Positions 12,122 through 24,343 of a stretch of 64,000 nucleotides of DNA are shown in pieces. Positions within the stretch are counted from its first letter, which is position 1, and each line of letters opens with the position of its first letter. This DNA comes from Macrostomum hystrix. Lineage: Eukaryota; Platyhelminthes; Macrostomidae. The notes under the pieces are model-generated. The model made no database searches. It was not told the origin of the DNA and saw nothing but the letters and a program-made list of their open reading frames with translations. The stretch spans positions 5,549,001 through 5,613,000 of the forward strand of contig CATNEN010000002.1 of the NCBI GenBank assembly GCA_950097015.1. The letters are read 5' to 3'. Position numbers and translations under genes: made by a program.

Positions 12122-15100
12122 ATGCTCAAGCGGTTATCTGGAGCCATTCGGTCGGGTCTGGCTGATCTAGATCGACCAGACGATGATGAAGAATTGACGT
12201 CTAGTGCCGGTTCCGGGATGCCAAAATATCCCTACTCCAGACCCTGCTTCCTCAGCCTATCGCTAGGCCCGGAGGATGTGACCGCACTGGCTGGCTACAA
12301 TGTCAGCCGGCCAATCCTGGTTGCTGGGGATAAATGTCCCCTGCCTGGCATGGCTGGATACGCGGAGTGAGACTTGGCCCTATTAAACTAACACCAAACT
12401 TATTACCCACGGCAATGTAATATTCCCATTCATTACCCACTGTGATATCCGTGACCATTGCCCACTGATCCCACTGTAATATCCGTGACCATTACCCACT
12501 TATCCCACTGTAATATCCGTGACCATTACCCACTGATCCCACTGTAATATCCGTGACCATTACCCACTGATCCCACTGTGATATCCGTGACCATTGCCCA
12601 CTGATCCCACTGTAATATCCGTGACCATTACCCACTGATCCCACTGTAATATCCGTGACCATTACCCACTGATCCCACTGTAATATCCGTGACCATTACC
12701 CACTGATCCCACTGTGATATCCGTGACCATTGCCCACTGATCCCACTGTAATATCCGTGACCATTACCCACTGATCCCACTGTAATATCCGTGACCATTA
12801 CCCACTGATCCCACTGTAATATCCGTGACCATTACCCACTGATCCCACTGTAATATCCGTGACCATTACCCACTGATCCCACTGTAATATCCGTGACCAT
12901 TACCCACTGATCCCACTGTAATATCCGTGACCATTGCCCACTCAATCAGGGCCATTAACGGTGGCAAAAGCCAGCGCAACGAGGACCAAGCGCAGGTGTG
13001 CCAGTTTTGGCTGTCTCCATCTGCGACTGACAACAATGGCTCCTCACCTGCTGGTGGCGTTGACCCGCCAGAGGGCATTGTGTACTCCAGTTTTGTGTGC
13101 ACTTTGGAAGATTGCAAAGCTGTGAGTTGGATACTAGGCAGTGCTAAGCCACGACCATGACTATGCTCATCCGTGAATATGCTCATCCATGACTATGCTC
13201 ATCCATGACTATGCTCATCTATGAGTATGCTCATCCACGACTATGCTCATCCGTGAATATGCTCATCCATGACTATGCTCATCCATGACTATGCTCATCC
13301 ATGACTATGCTCATCCATGACTATGCTCATCCATGACTATGCTCATCTATAACTATGCTCATCTATGACTATGCTCATCCATGACTATGCTCATCTATGA
13401 CTATGCTCATCTATGAGTATGCTCATCCACGACTATGCTCATCCGTGAATATGCTCATCCATGACTATGCTCATCCATGACTATGCTCATCCATGACTAT
13501 GCTCATCTATGACTATGCTCATCCGTGAATATGCTCATCCATGACTATGCTCATCCATGACTATGCTCATCTATGAGTATGCTCATCCACGACTATGCTC
13601 ATCCATGACTATGCTCATCAATGACTATGCTTATTCATGACAATTCTCATCCATGACTATGCTCATCCGTGAATATGCTCATCCATGACTATGCTCATCC
13701 ATGACTATGCTCATCTATGACTATGCTCATCTATGAGTATGCTCATCCATGACTATGCTCATCAATGACTATGCTTATTCATGACAATTCTCATCCGTGA
13801 CTACGCTCATCCATGACTATGCTCATCTATGAGTATGCTCATCCATGACTATGCTCATCAATGACTATGTTTATTCATGACTATGCTCATCCATGACTAC
13901 GCTCATCTATGCGTATGCTCATCCATGACTATGCTTATTCATGACTATGCTTATCCATGGCTATGCTCAACTACGAGTATGCCTATCCATGACTATGCTC
14001 ATTCATGACTATGCTTATCTATGACTATGCTAGTCCATGGCTATACTCATCCGTGACTATACTCATTTATGACTCCAACGCAAAATTTGGTCATCGCAGG
14101 CATCAGCAGTCAGGCAGCCGGGCAGCACCCTGGTGACCTACTTTGCCCTGTTTGATGGCCACGCTGGTGACGGCGCGTCAACTTACGCTCGGCACCGCCT
14201 GCAGTTGCATGTCCGGGTGAGTGTGATTACTTTATTTGTCTAGCCAGCAATGTCAAACCTATTTTCTATTTAAATACGCCAATTATGTTATTCAAAAGGA
14301 CCGACTTCAACAAGTGCATCATTTGTTGCTAAAATTCGCGACGTCTTCACCCGCAACTGGTAGCTCGAGCACCATCAGCTTCGACGAGCTGGTGACCGGT
14401 GCCCTGGAGAGCGCCTTCATCGCAATGGTGAGCACCAGGATGCGATTCAAAGCCTCCTGCTAATTTGGAGATTATAAAACAAATGCACAATCAGTTTAGT
14501 GGGAAATTCGAATGGAATTTTCAGTAAATAATAGGCTAAATTTCTGGATGAATATCGGGTTGCATAATGCTTCATCAAATCGGGATGAATTTCGTTATTC
14601 GGGATCGATTTCAGGTAAATATTAGGCGGGAATTTCAGTTAAAAATTCAGGATGCGTTTGAGATTCAACTTCAGGATGGGTTTGAGATTCAAATTCAGGA
14701 TGGGTTTGAGATTCAAATTCAGGATGGGTTTGGGATTCAAATTCAGGATGGGTTTGAGATTCAAATTCAGGATGGGTTTGAGATTCAAATTCAGGATGGG
14801 TTTGGGATTCAAATTCAGGATGGGTTTGGGATTCAAATTCAGGATGGGTTTGAGATTCAAATTCAGGATGGGTTTGGGATTCAAATTCAGGATGGGTTTG
14901 AGATTCAAATTCAGGATGGGTTTGGGATTCAAATTCAGGATGGGTTTGAGATTCAAATTCAGGATGGGTTTGGGATTCAAATTCAGGATGGGTTTGAGAT
15001 TCAAATTCAGGATGGGTTTGAGATTCAAATTCAGGATGGGTTTGGGATTCAAATTCAGGATGGGTTTGGGATTCAAATTCAGGATGGGTTTGAGATTCAA

Positions 15101-18100
15101 ATTCAGGATGGGTTTGGGATTCAAATTCAGGATGGGTTTGAGATTCAAATTCAGGATGGGTTTGGGATTCAAATTCAGGATGGGTTTGAGATTCAAATTC
15201 AGGATGGGTTTGGGATTCAAATTCAGGATGGGTTTGGGATTCAAATTCAGGATGGGTTTGAGATTCAAATTCAGGATGGGTTTGGGATTCAAATTCAGGA
15301 TGGGTTTGGGATTCAAATTCAGGATGGGTTTGAGATTCAAATTCAGGATGGGTTTGGGATTCAAATTCAGGATGGGTTTGGGATTCAAATTCAGGATGGG
15401 TTTGGGATTCAAATTCAGGATGGGTTTGGGATTCAAATTCAGGATGGGTTTGAGATTCAAATTCAGGATGGGTTTGGGATTCAAATTCAGGATGGGTTTG
15501 GGATTCAAATTCAGGATGGGTTTGGGATTCAAATTCAGGATGGGTTTGGGATTCAAATTCAGGATGGGTTTGAAATTCAAATTCAGGATGGGTTTGGGAT
15601 TCAAATTCAGGATGGGTTTGGGATTCAAATTCAGGATGGGTTTGGGATTCAAATTCAGGATGGGTTTGGGATTCAAATTCAGGATGGGTTTGGGATTCAA
15701 ATTCAGGATGGGTTTGAGATTCAAATTCAGAATGAATTTTCAGATTATAATTCGGGGTGGATTTCGGGATGGATTTCGGGTTGAAATTCGGGATGGATTT
15801 CGGGTTGAAATTCGGGATGGATTTCGAGTTAACATAGGGGTTATTTCAGGCAAATATTCAGGATGGAAGTATAGTAAAATTCAGGATGGATTTCGGGTTA
15901 AAATTCGGTACAGATTCTGGTTAAGGTTCTTCGAGTATTTGAATTTCACGGAGCACATGGCCTTTTTAAGATCCTTTTCTCAACAAAAATCCTCAGGACG
16001 ACGAAATCGGTAGAAACCGCGGCGTTCACAAAATCAAAGGCGGTTGCACTGCTCTGGTCACCGTATTTCTGCTGGACCGTGTCTACATTGCTTGCGCTGG
16101 TGACAGCAGGTTAGCAAACACTGTTTAACCACTGGATAATTCTGGCAAAATAATTTATTTTCTTTTCATTAGTTAACCTTTAAAGTGTCGTGAGTCATTC
16201 TTACCTATTTAGTCTAGGATGATTCGGGTCGTGGGTCATTCCTATTTGGTCTAGAATGATTTGGGTCGTGAGTCATACTTATTTAGTCTTGGGTCATTTG
16301 GGTCGTGAGTCATACTTATTTAGTCTAGGGTCATTTGGGTCGTGAGTCATACTTATTTAGTCTAGGGTGATTTGGGTCGTGAGTCATTCTTATTTAGTCT
16401 AGGGTAATTTGGGTCATGAGTCATTCTTATTTAGTCTAGGGTCATTTGGGTCGTGAGTCATACTTATTTAGTCTAGGGTCATTTTGGGTCGTGAGTCATA
16501 CTTATTTAGTCTAGGGTCATTTGGGCCGTGAGTCATACTTATTTAGTCTAGGGTCATTTGGGTCGTGAGTCATACTTATTTAGTCTTGGGTCATTTGGGT
16601 CGTGAGTCATACTTATTTAGTCTAGGGTGATTTGGGTCGTGAGTCATTCTTATTTAGTCTAGGGTAATTTGGGTCATGAGTCATTCTTATTTAGTCTAGG
16701 GTCATTTGGGTCGTGAGTCATACTTATTTAGTCTAGGGTCATTTTGGGTCGTGAGTCATACTTATTTAGTCTAGGGTCATTTGGGCCGTGAGTCATACTT
16801 ATTTAGTCTAGGGTCATTTGGGTCGTGAGTCATACTTATTTAGTCTTGGGTCATTTGGGTCGTGAGTCATACTTATTTAGTCTTGGGTCATTTGGGTCGT
16901 GAGTCATACTTATTTAGTCTAGGGTCATTTGGGTCATGAGTCATTCTTATTTAGTCTAGGGTCATTTGGGTCGTGAGTCATACTTATTAAGTCTAGGGTC
17001 ATTTGGGTCGTGAGTCATTCTTATTTAGTCTAGGGTCATTTGGGTCGTGAGTCATTCTTATTTAGTCTAGGGTCATTTGGGTCGTGAGTCATACTTATTT
17101 AGTCTAGGGTCATTTGGGTCGTGAGTCATACTTATTTAGTCTAGGGTCATTTGGGTCGTGAGTCATACTTAATTAGTCTAGGGTCATTTGGGTCGTGAGT
17201 CATTCTTATTTCGTCTAGGGTCATTTGGGTCGTGAGTCATACTTATTTAGTCTAGGGTCATTTGGGTCGTGAGTCATTCTTATTTAGTCTAGGGTCATTT
17301 GGGTCGTGAGTCATACTTATTTAGTCTAGGGTCATTTGGGTCGTGAGTCATACTTATTTAGTCTAGGGTCATTTGGGTCGTGAGTCATACTTATTAAGTC
17401 TAGGGTCATTTGGGTCGTGAGTCATACTTATTTAGTCTAGGGTCATTTGGGTCGTGAGTCATACTTATTTAGTCTAGGGTCATTTGGGTCGTGAGTCATA
17501 CTTATTTAGTCTAGGGTCATTTGGGTCGTGAGTCATTCTTATTAAGTCTAGGGTCATTTGGGTCATGAGTCATACTTATTTAGTCTAGGGTCATTTGGGT
17601 CGTGAGTCATACTTATTTAGTCTAGGGTCATTTGGGTCGTGAGTCATACTTATTAAGTCTAGGGTCATTTAGGTCGTGAGTCATACTTATTTAGTCTAGG
17701 GTCATTTGGGTCGTGAGTCATACTTATTTAGTCTAGGGTCATTTGGGTCGTGAGTCATACTTATTAAGTCTAGGGTCATTTGGGTCGTGAGTCATACTTA
17801 TTAAGTCTAGGGTCATTTGGGTCGTGAGTCATACTTATTTAGTCTAGGGTCATTTGGGTCGTGAGTCATACTTATTAAGTCTAGGGTCATTTGGGTCGTG
17901 AGTCATACTTATTTAGTCTAGGTTCATTTGGGTCGTGAGTCATACTTATTAAGTCTAGGGTCATTTGGGTCGTGAGTCATACTTATTAAGTCTAGGGTCA
18001 TTTGGGTCGTGAGTCATACTTATTAAGTCTAGGGTCATTTGGGTCGTGAGTCATACTTATTTAGTCTAGGGTCATTTGGGTCGTGAGTCATACTTATTTA

Positions 18101-21100
18101 GTCTAGGGTCATTTGGGTCGTGAGTCATACTTATTTAGTCTAGGGTCAATTAGGTCGTGAGTCATTCTTATTAAGTCTAGGGTCAATTAGGTCGTGAGGT
18201 CATAGCCGTTCCGGAGTCATTTTTGATTATGAGTCATTAAAAAGTAGTTTAGACTTCAGACTTAGTTTAGAAGGTCGGGAGTTCGTTTCTAAGTCCAAGT
18301 AAACATAGAGCTTGCGTTTCATAATGGTTGCCAGCATCAGCTTGGGTCGAATTCTGCGGACTGAGCAACAGGGACTGGAACAGCTCATTATTATTTTCCA
18401 ATTTCAGAGCCGTTCTCTGTCGCAGCGGCGGCGTCCTCGCCCTGACCGTCGACCAGACGCCGCACAGCGACAGGCAGCGGTTGCAGGCCGTGGCCGCTCA
18501 TCATCCGCGCCTGACTCAGGGCGAATTCAGCCCTCTGCAGTTTGCCCGACGGCTTAGTCGGCGCGATTTGGGGCGCAGGATGCTCTGCAGATCTGCCTGG
18601 GTGCAGGGATGGTGAGTCCCGAGTGTGCATTCGTTGCTTATTCAACTTATCACATCTCACCTGTCCCTATTTAAATCTCTCCTGTCCCTATTTAAATCTC
18701 TCCTGTCCCTATTCAAATCTCTCCTGTCCCTATTCAAATCTCTCCTGTCCCTATACAAATCTCACCTGTCCCTATTCAAATCGCTCCTGTCCCTATTCAA
18801 ATCTCACCTGTCCCTATTTAAATCTCTCCTGTCCCTATTTAAATCTCACCTGTCCCTATGAAAATCTCACCTGTCCCTATGAAAATCTCACTTTTCCTAA
18901 TTGAAATCTCACCTGTTCCTATAAAAATCTCACCTGTCCCTATACAAATCTCACCTGTCCCTATACAAATCTCACCTGTCCCTATAGAAATCTCACCTGT
19001 CCCTATACAAATCTCACCTGTCCCTATACAAATCTCACCTGTCCCTATTTAAATCTCACCTGTCCCTATTTAGATCTCACCTGTCCCTATTTATTTTTCA
19101 CCTGTCCCTATTTAAATCTCACCTGTCCCTATTTATTTCTCACCTGTCCCTATTTAAATCTCACCTGTCCCTATTTATTTCTCACCTGTCCCTATTTATT
19201 TCTCACCTGTCCCTATTTAAATCTCACCTGTCCCTATTTAAATCTCACTTTTCCTAATTGAAATCTCACCTGTCCCCATTTAAATCTAACCTGTCCCTAA
19301 ATCTCACCTGTTTCTGTTCAAACCTCACCTAATCCAATTCAAATCTCACCTTTCTCGTTCAAATCTCACTAGTATTTTTGGAATTTCACTTCTCTCTCGT
19401 CGATTCGCATTCTTTCTTCTCGAACATGAACAGTTTTTTTCTCTGCCAGCAGCCTCAATAAATGGCTTCACCACTCACTCACAGGGCTGTTTTGCTGCTT
19501 TTATTATTGCAGTTCCGCTATTCCGCAATGCCCCTATAAACCCGTTGCAACCTATCGCAGGTACTATAAAACTGTGTCAGAGGAGGATGTGCTGTTTCCG
19601 CTCATCACTGGCGATGCTAGAAAGGTTTATTTAATTATATTTTACTTTTTACCATATTTTTCGTGTGCTTTGTTAAGCCTACTTAATTAATTATGCTTGA
19701 CCGCAATTGCTTATAACAATACATTATGCAGCTTATCATAATTGAATTTTGTTATTACTAATGTTGCTGGTAAACTTTTTGCTAACTTTAGCTATTTCTC
19801 TTGCATTTTTTCTCTTTTTTACGTAGTTTACCGAATAGGTTCTGCCTGCTTGAAACTAACTAGCCGACTTAATTAGCTAATTAATCTGTGTAGCTATTAT
19901 CTATTCTACCTTAGTCATTTCCGCCCCCTTCTCAGGTATATGGTTAGTTACTTCCACTCCTTTCTCAGGCCTATCCTTAGTCATATCCGCTCCTTTCTCA
20001 GGCCTATCCTTAGTCATATCCGCCCTTTTCACAGGCCTTTCCTTAGTTCACAGGCCTTTCCTTAGTCATATCCGCCCTTTTTACAGGCCTTTCCTTAGTC
20101 ATATCCGCCCCTTTCTCAGGCCTATCCTTAGTCATATCCGCCCCTTTCTCAGGCCTTTCCTTAGTCATATCCGCCCCTTTTACAGTCCTATCCTTAGTCA
20201 TATCCGCCCTTTATGCTGTATGCGGATATGCGGATATCCGTCATAGGGCGGATATAGGCCTTATCGGATCCTTAGTCATATCCGCCCCTTTCTCAGGCCT
20301 ATCCTTAGTCACTTTCGCCACTTTCTCAGGGCTTTTTTAAGTCATATCCGCCCCTTTCTCAGGCCTTTCCTTAGTCATATCCGCCCCTTTCTCAGGCCTA
20401 TCCTTAGTCACTTTCGCCACTTTCTCAGGGCTTTTTTAAGTCATATCAGCCCCTTTCTCAGGCCTATCCTTAGTCATAAACTTCCCTTTGGTTTTTTATG
20501 GTCATACAACTCATACTCAGACAAATCTGGTCTGCCTAGCAACTACAGCGCATAAAAACTAGTGCAATCTAAAAAATGGTTTGTATCGAATAGATTGCTG
20601 CAATGTCTGCTAGCATTCGGATCAGCAACGCGGGGCTGATTTCAGCCAGTTGAATGTAGCAATACTAAGCGAAATTGTTCAACTAGTTTTATGGGCATTA
20701 TGTATTTTCAAAGGGATCAGTTTGTGTATTTCCCGTGCGGAATAATTGATTTCGAGCTAGTTAAATTTTACTAATCACCCAGTATGATTGTTGCTTATAC
20801 TTAGTTTACTTAGTTTAATTTCTGTGCACTTTTTCTAGTCTTGCATTGTTTAACTATTCAAGGAACAAAAAACTGTACTTCTAGTTGCTTAACTTATTCT
20901 TGTCATTGTTTTCTAATTCGGATTTATAATTCAGCTTTCTACTTCTCTCTTCACTCTCCTTTCTCTCCTCTCTCCCCTCTCCCCTCTCCTCTCCCCTCTC
21001 TTCGTTCTCCTCTCCACTCTCCCCTCTCTCCTCTCCCTTCTCACCTCTGACCTCTCAGAAACATTTTCATTTTCTCCATATTTTCCCACAACCCCCTTTC

Positions 21101-23427
21101 GCCTTATACACTCTCCTAATCATTTCCCCTCATCTCCCAATCCTTTTTCTATAATTAAATTTATTTATAACCCTCCCCAATTTCAATCCGACTTCCTCAG
21201 TCCCGTCTCCTAGCAACCATCGGCGTTGCTCGCGGATTCGGCGATCACGACCTGCTGGTGTCGGACTCCAGCATCGCCGTGAAGCCTTTCCTCAGCTGCG
21301 TGCCCCAGGTGGTCGCTGTCAGCTCTTTGCTGACTGACGATGGTCAAAGCTCCGGCGACTATATTGTCATGGCAACTGACGGCCTGTGGGATGTGCTTAG
21401 CAACGATGCTGCAAATGCCGTTGTCAAGGACGCTGTTAGTCAAGAGTCTAGCTGTCCGTGAGTTACTAAGCCTGTTACCAGGGTCCCGTGTTTTGCGTGG
21501 AATTTAAAATATTCAGTTTTCATTGTGTAAAATTATAATTAATGTTCCTAAATCCCATCATCAATTTCAAATCCCATGTTAGGATATAAAATTCTCACAT
21601 TCGAATTCGAAAATACAATATTGGGTATTCAAATACCCGTCTAGTGATTAAAAATCACCTATCTTGGGCTTCCAAAATCTTATCTTGGGATTCCAAAATC
21701 CTATCTTGGGATTCCAAAATCCTATCTTGGGATTCCAAAATCCTATCTTGGGATTCCAAAATCCTATCTTGGGATTCCAAAATCCTATCTTGGGATTCCA
21801 AAATCCTATCTTGGGATTCCAAAATACTTTCTTGGGATTCCAAATTCTTATGTTGGGATTCCAAAATCCTATCTTGGGATTCCAAAATCCTTTCTTGGGA
21901 TTCCAAATTCTTATCTTGGGATTCCAAAACCCTGTCTTTGGATTCCAAAATACTTTCTTGGGATTCCAAACTCCTATCTTGGGATTCCAAAATCCTATCT
22001 TGGGATTCCAAAATACTTTCTTGGGATTCCAAAATCCTGTCTTTGGATTCCAAATTCTTATATTGGGATTCCAAAATCCTGTCTTTGGATTCCAAAATGC
22101 TTTCTTTGGGATTCCAAAATCCTATCTTAGGATTCTAAAATCCTGTCTTAGGATTCTAAAATCCTGTCTTGGGATTCTAAAATCTGATATTTGGATTTTA
22201 AACTCCCATCTAGGATTCTAAAATACAATATTGATATCTAATTATAAAATCCCATAATTACATTCCAAATTCCAAATTCCTATCTAGGATTCCAAAATAC
22301 CAACCAGGTGTTTTAAATTCCAATTTTGGGGTTCTCATCCATCTCACCCGTCTTAGATTTTATCCCTTATCATAGCTTTTAGCAAGTTATTGATAATATT
22401 GATAATCATTATTGATGATCATTTCAAGTCCAAAACATTGTTATCTGTGTTTACACCATCAATTCGTAGCAATAGGCAGAAATGATTTGTACTTTAGTGC
22501 TTCACTTATCGAGTGATTTATTGTTCAGCTATATTACATAAGTACCAATGCACTCAGTGCTGTCTGGCCTCCGTCGCTTGCACTCAACTGAACCGACGGA
22601 ACTAACGTGTCAGACATGGCGAACAGAGAAATAGAAAGAGAGACAGGGATACACATTCTGGGGAAATAATTTTATGACATTTCATTCCTGTAGCCCATGC
22701 TGGTGTCTGTTGTGGCATCCTCACTTCTGTCTCCGTGTCCCCTTCTGAATTTCAACTGCTCACGCGTGCCTGTGCAGTCTGAGCTGCTGGGCACTCTAAT
22801 GCATTGGAAAATGCTTAGGTAATTTAGTCTAGAAATTAGTCTAAAAGTGTCTGCTGTGCATCGTTTTTTCGATACATATCGGGTAGATTTCTTACAGCTA
22901 GGGACTCCACCACACCCACCTGAATTTCTATCTCAGTAAATGCTGTTACCCATTTTACAGTTAGGAGAACTGAAGCACTGGGGAATCTAGTGTCTTGCTC
23001 AATGAAACAAATTCTTTGTGTCTGCGATTCGAACTCCTGACCTCTCAGTCACTTAGTTCAACTAGATAATTATCACATCGCCTTGTGTCTTTCGATACAT
23101 ATCGGGTATGTTGTTATATATAAGACACAAATAAACACTTCCATTTTCCTTAGGTGTGTCATCGCCGCCCAGGCTCTCGTTGGCTCAGCCCGTGGCACCT
23201 GGCAGCGCATTAAGCAGCAAGAACAGCAGCAGCAGGTAGGCGGAGGTGGCTGCTGGAGACTTTCAACCATCAGCGATTCTCAGGACGTCGGCGACAGCGG
23301 CGACGGAGACACGAATGAGACCATTTCGACTAAGGAGGCCGTGGCTTCGCTGGATGACATCTCCTGCTTTGTCATTCCGCTGGGTTGGATCAGAAGAATG
23401 GCGGCCGACAACAGACCCAAAGAATGA
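12122..23427 (+). CDS. PP2C-type Ser/Thr phosphatase, PPM1H/J/M group, 524 aa, nine exons
   Basis: Exons: 12122-12366, 12950-13121, 14100-14216, 14299-14427, 15997-16109, 18408-18611, 19561-19624, 21201-21457 and 23154-23427. All joins keep frame and total 1575 nt. PP2C motifs appear in order: GGKSQRNEDQ (86-95), LFDGHAGDG (156-164), GGCTAL (236-241), AGDSR (255-259), ATIGVARGFGDHDL (353-366), ATDGLWDVLS (406-415) and a terminal LDDIS. The acidic residues of the bimetal centre are therefore present. RPILVAGDKCPLPGMAGYAE, GALESAF and the RRDLGRRMLCR region match PPM1H closely, as does length (PPM1H about 514 aa). The family dephosphorylates Ser/Thr; PPM1H is known for acting on Rab GTPases phosphorylated by LRRK2. 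The weakest splice calls are the exon 4 acceptor (AAAAG) and exon 7 donor (GTTTAT). Large introns are filled with private minisatellites. Confidence 0.92.
12410..12946. repeat. 34-bp minisatellite in phosphatase intron 1
   Basis: About 15 copies of a unit beginning taatatccgtgaccattacc. The array runs right up to exon 2, so the acceptor (ccactcaatcag) lies within the final degenerate copy. Confidence 0.95.
13149..14075. repeat. 16-bp minisatellite in phosphatase intron 2
   Basis: About 58 copies of gactatgctcatccat, with mixed variants (gaatatgctcatccgt, gagtatgctcatctat) and degeneration towards the 3' end. Confidence 0.95.
14638..15735. repeat. 24-bp minisatellite in phosphatase intron 4
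   Basis: About 45 near-identical copies of a unit beginning ggatgggtttgggattcaaa. The 24-bp period is a multiple of three and lacks stops in several frames on both strands, which makes 361-453-codon artefact frames. Units differ mainly by gagatt versus gggatt. Confidence 0.97.
16190..18200. repeat. 37-bp minisatellite in phosphatase intron 5
   Basis: About 54 copies of a unit containing gggtcatttgggtcgtgagt and ttatttagtcta. Rare variants (gggccgtgag, gggtaatttgggtcatgag, cattttggg) recur in the same order about 260-300 bp apart near 16300-16850, indicating a multi-unit duplication. Confidence 0.97.
18655..19300. repeat. 21-bp minisatellite in phosphatase intron 6
   Basis: About 30 copies of a unit containing tctcacctgtccctattta. 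It reads CACCTG on the sense strand and the donor-like CAGGTGAGA on the antisense strand. Confidence 0.95.
19900..20480. repeat. 33-bp minisatellite in phosphatase intron 7
   Basis: About 16 copies of a unit containing ccttagtcatatccgcccct and ttctcaggcc. A hairpin-like irregularity interrupts it at about 20205-20270. A CT-rich simple tract follows separately at 20937-21060. Confidence 0.9.
20937..21060. repeat. CT-rich low-complexity tract
   Basis: Irregular ctctcccctctcc repeats in phosphatase intron 7, upstream of the exon 8 acceptor. Confidence 0.85.
21655..22215. repeat. 21-bp minisatellite in phosphatase intron 8
   Basis: About 26 copies of ccaaaatcctatcttgggat plus one base. Each unit contains the partly symmetric TTGGGATTCCAA. 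The array is open in several frames on both strands, so its 146-185-codon frames are artefacts. Confidence 0.95.
22900..23085 (-). repeat. SINE-like element with Pol III B-box, copy 1
   Basis: The minus strand carries a B-box-like GTTCGAATC. The plus strand shows tacccattttacag, gcactgggga and cttgctcaatgaaacaaat, aligning in order with a second copy at 43075-43245. The layout resembles the tRNA-related SINE tails common in invertebrate genomes. It lies in phosphatase intron 8. Confidence 0.55.
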
Positions 23428-24343
23428 AACGTCGATCGCGCAGCGGATATGTGTCGAAAACTGTTCTTGGAAATAATTTTTTTCTAATCGGCTTGCTAAA
23501 GAAAATTTGAAAATCATGTCTTTGATACGAACTGTATTTATTTGTTTAAAATATCTTTTTAATTGCCGATATGTATCGAAAAAATGTTAAAATACGTTCC
23601 TATGTTCATACTACTTTCTGTAACAAGGTTAATATTTTTTGACAAAATGTCTTCCGTGATTTCTTCCAAGCTTTAGCAGTGAGAAGATAAAAATATTTTA
23701 GCTTCTGACTTTTTTATGACACTTTGTAACTTATTTTCCAATGAAAAAGCTGGTGTTGCTCTACTTTCAGTAGGTTGTTGAATATTTTTTAAAGAACAAA
23801 TTATTGCTTCTTTGTCGCAGATTGGCCATCAAAATGATTGTTCGATTGCTCGGTGCTTCCTTATATAGAATTTTCTAGTTACAAATGTTATAGCATTGTT
23901 TAAACTTATACGATTCTAGTTTAATCTGTCCCGTCTTGTCATTATACAAAAAACCAAACTATTTACAATATTTAAACTTTTTGTTAAATTTAACAAAGCT
24001 CGAATAATACTCTTTCTTTCTTCCACTGTTTGTTTGTTTGTGCTGCTAACATTTTTAAGCTGTCATTTTCTTTTTTGTTTCAGTCCTTAACATTCCATGC
24101 TGTTTGTGCTTTTTCTTCTATTTTTTGGTTTGTTAAAATATCAAATAAAATATGTCATTATCAATCCAGTTTTTGTCTGAATTATTTCTCTGATTTACTA
24201 CACTACTGAAGCTTTACATATGTAGTAAGTAGGATATATTGAGTGTTTCGATAAATTGTAAAAAATTAATAAAAAACCCATTTTTTAAAGGCCTGAACAG
24301 CAAGTTTTCACTCCTGGACAAAGACTTCGCTGACAGTTAACGC
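23428..24343. other. Gap between phosphatase and RXR genes
   Basis: This 916-bp AT-rich gap between two plus-strand genes should hold the phosphatase 3' UTR; an AATAAA sits at 24144-24149. A T-rich stretch ending AAAG before 24291 could be an RXR splice or trans-splice acceptor. It also holds two motif copies (about 23443 and 23565). Confidence 0.5.
24144..24149 (+). terminator. Candidate poly(A) signal of the phosphatase gene
   Basis: AATAAA, about 720 bp after the phosphatase stop codon and about 200 bp before the RXR start codon. It is the first clear AATAAA on this strand in the gap. Confidence 0.45.

Noticed and set aside
14567-16013. Open frames of 361-453 codons on both strands
   Set aside because: They come from a stop-free 24-bp repeat lying inside a phosphatase intron with valid splice sites on both sides.
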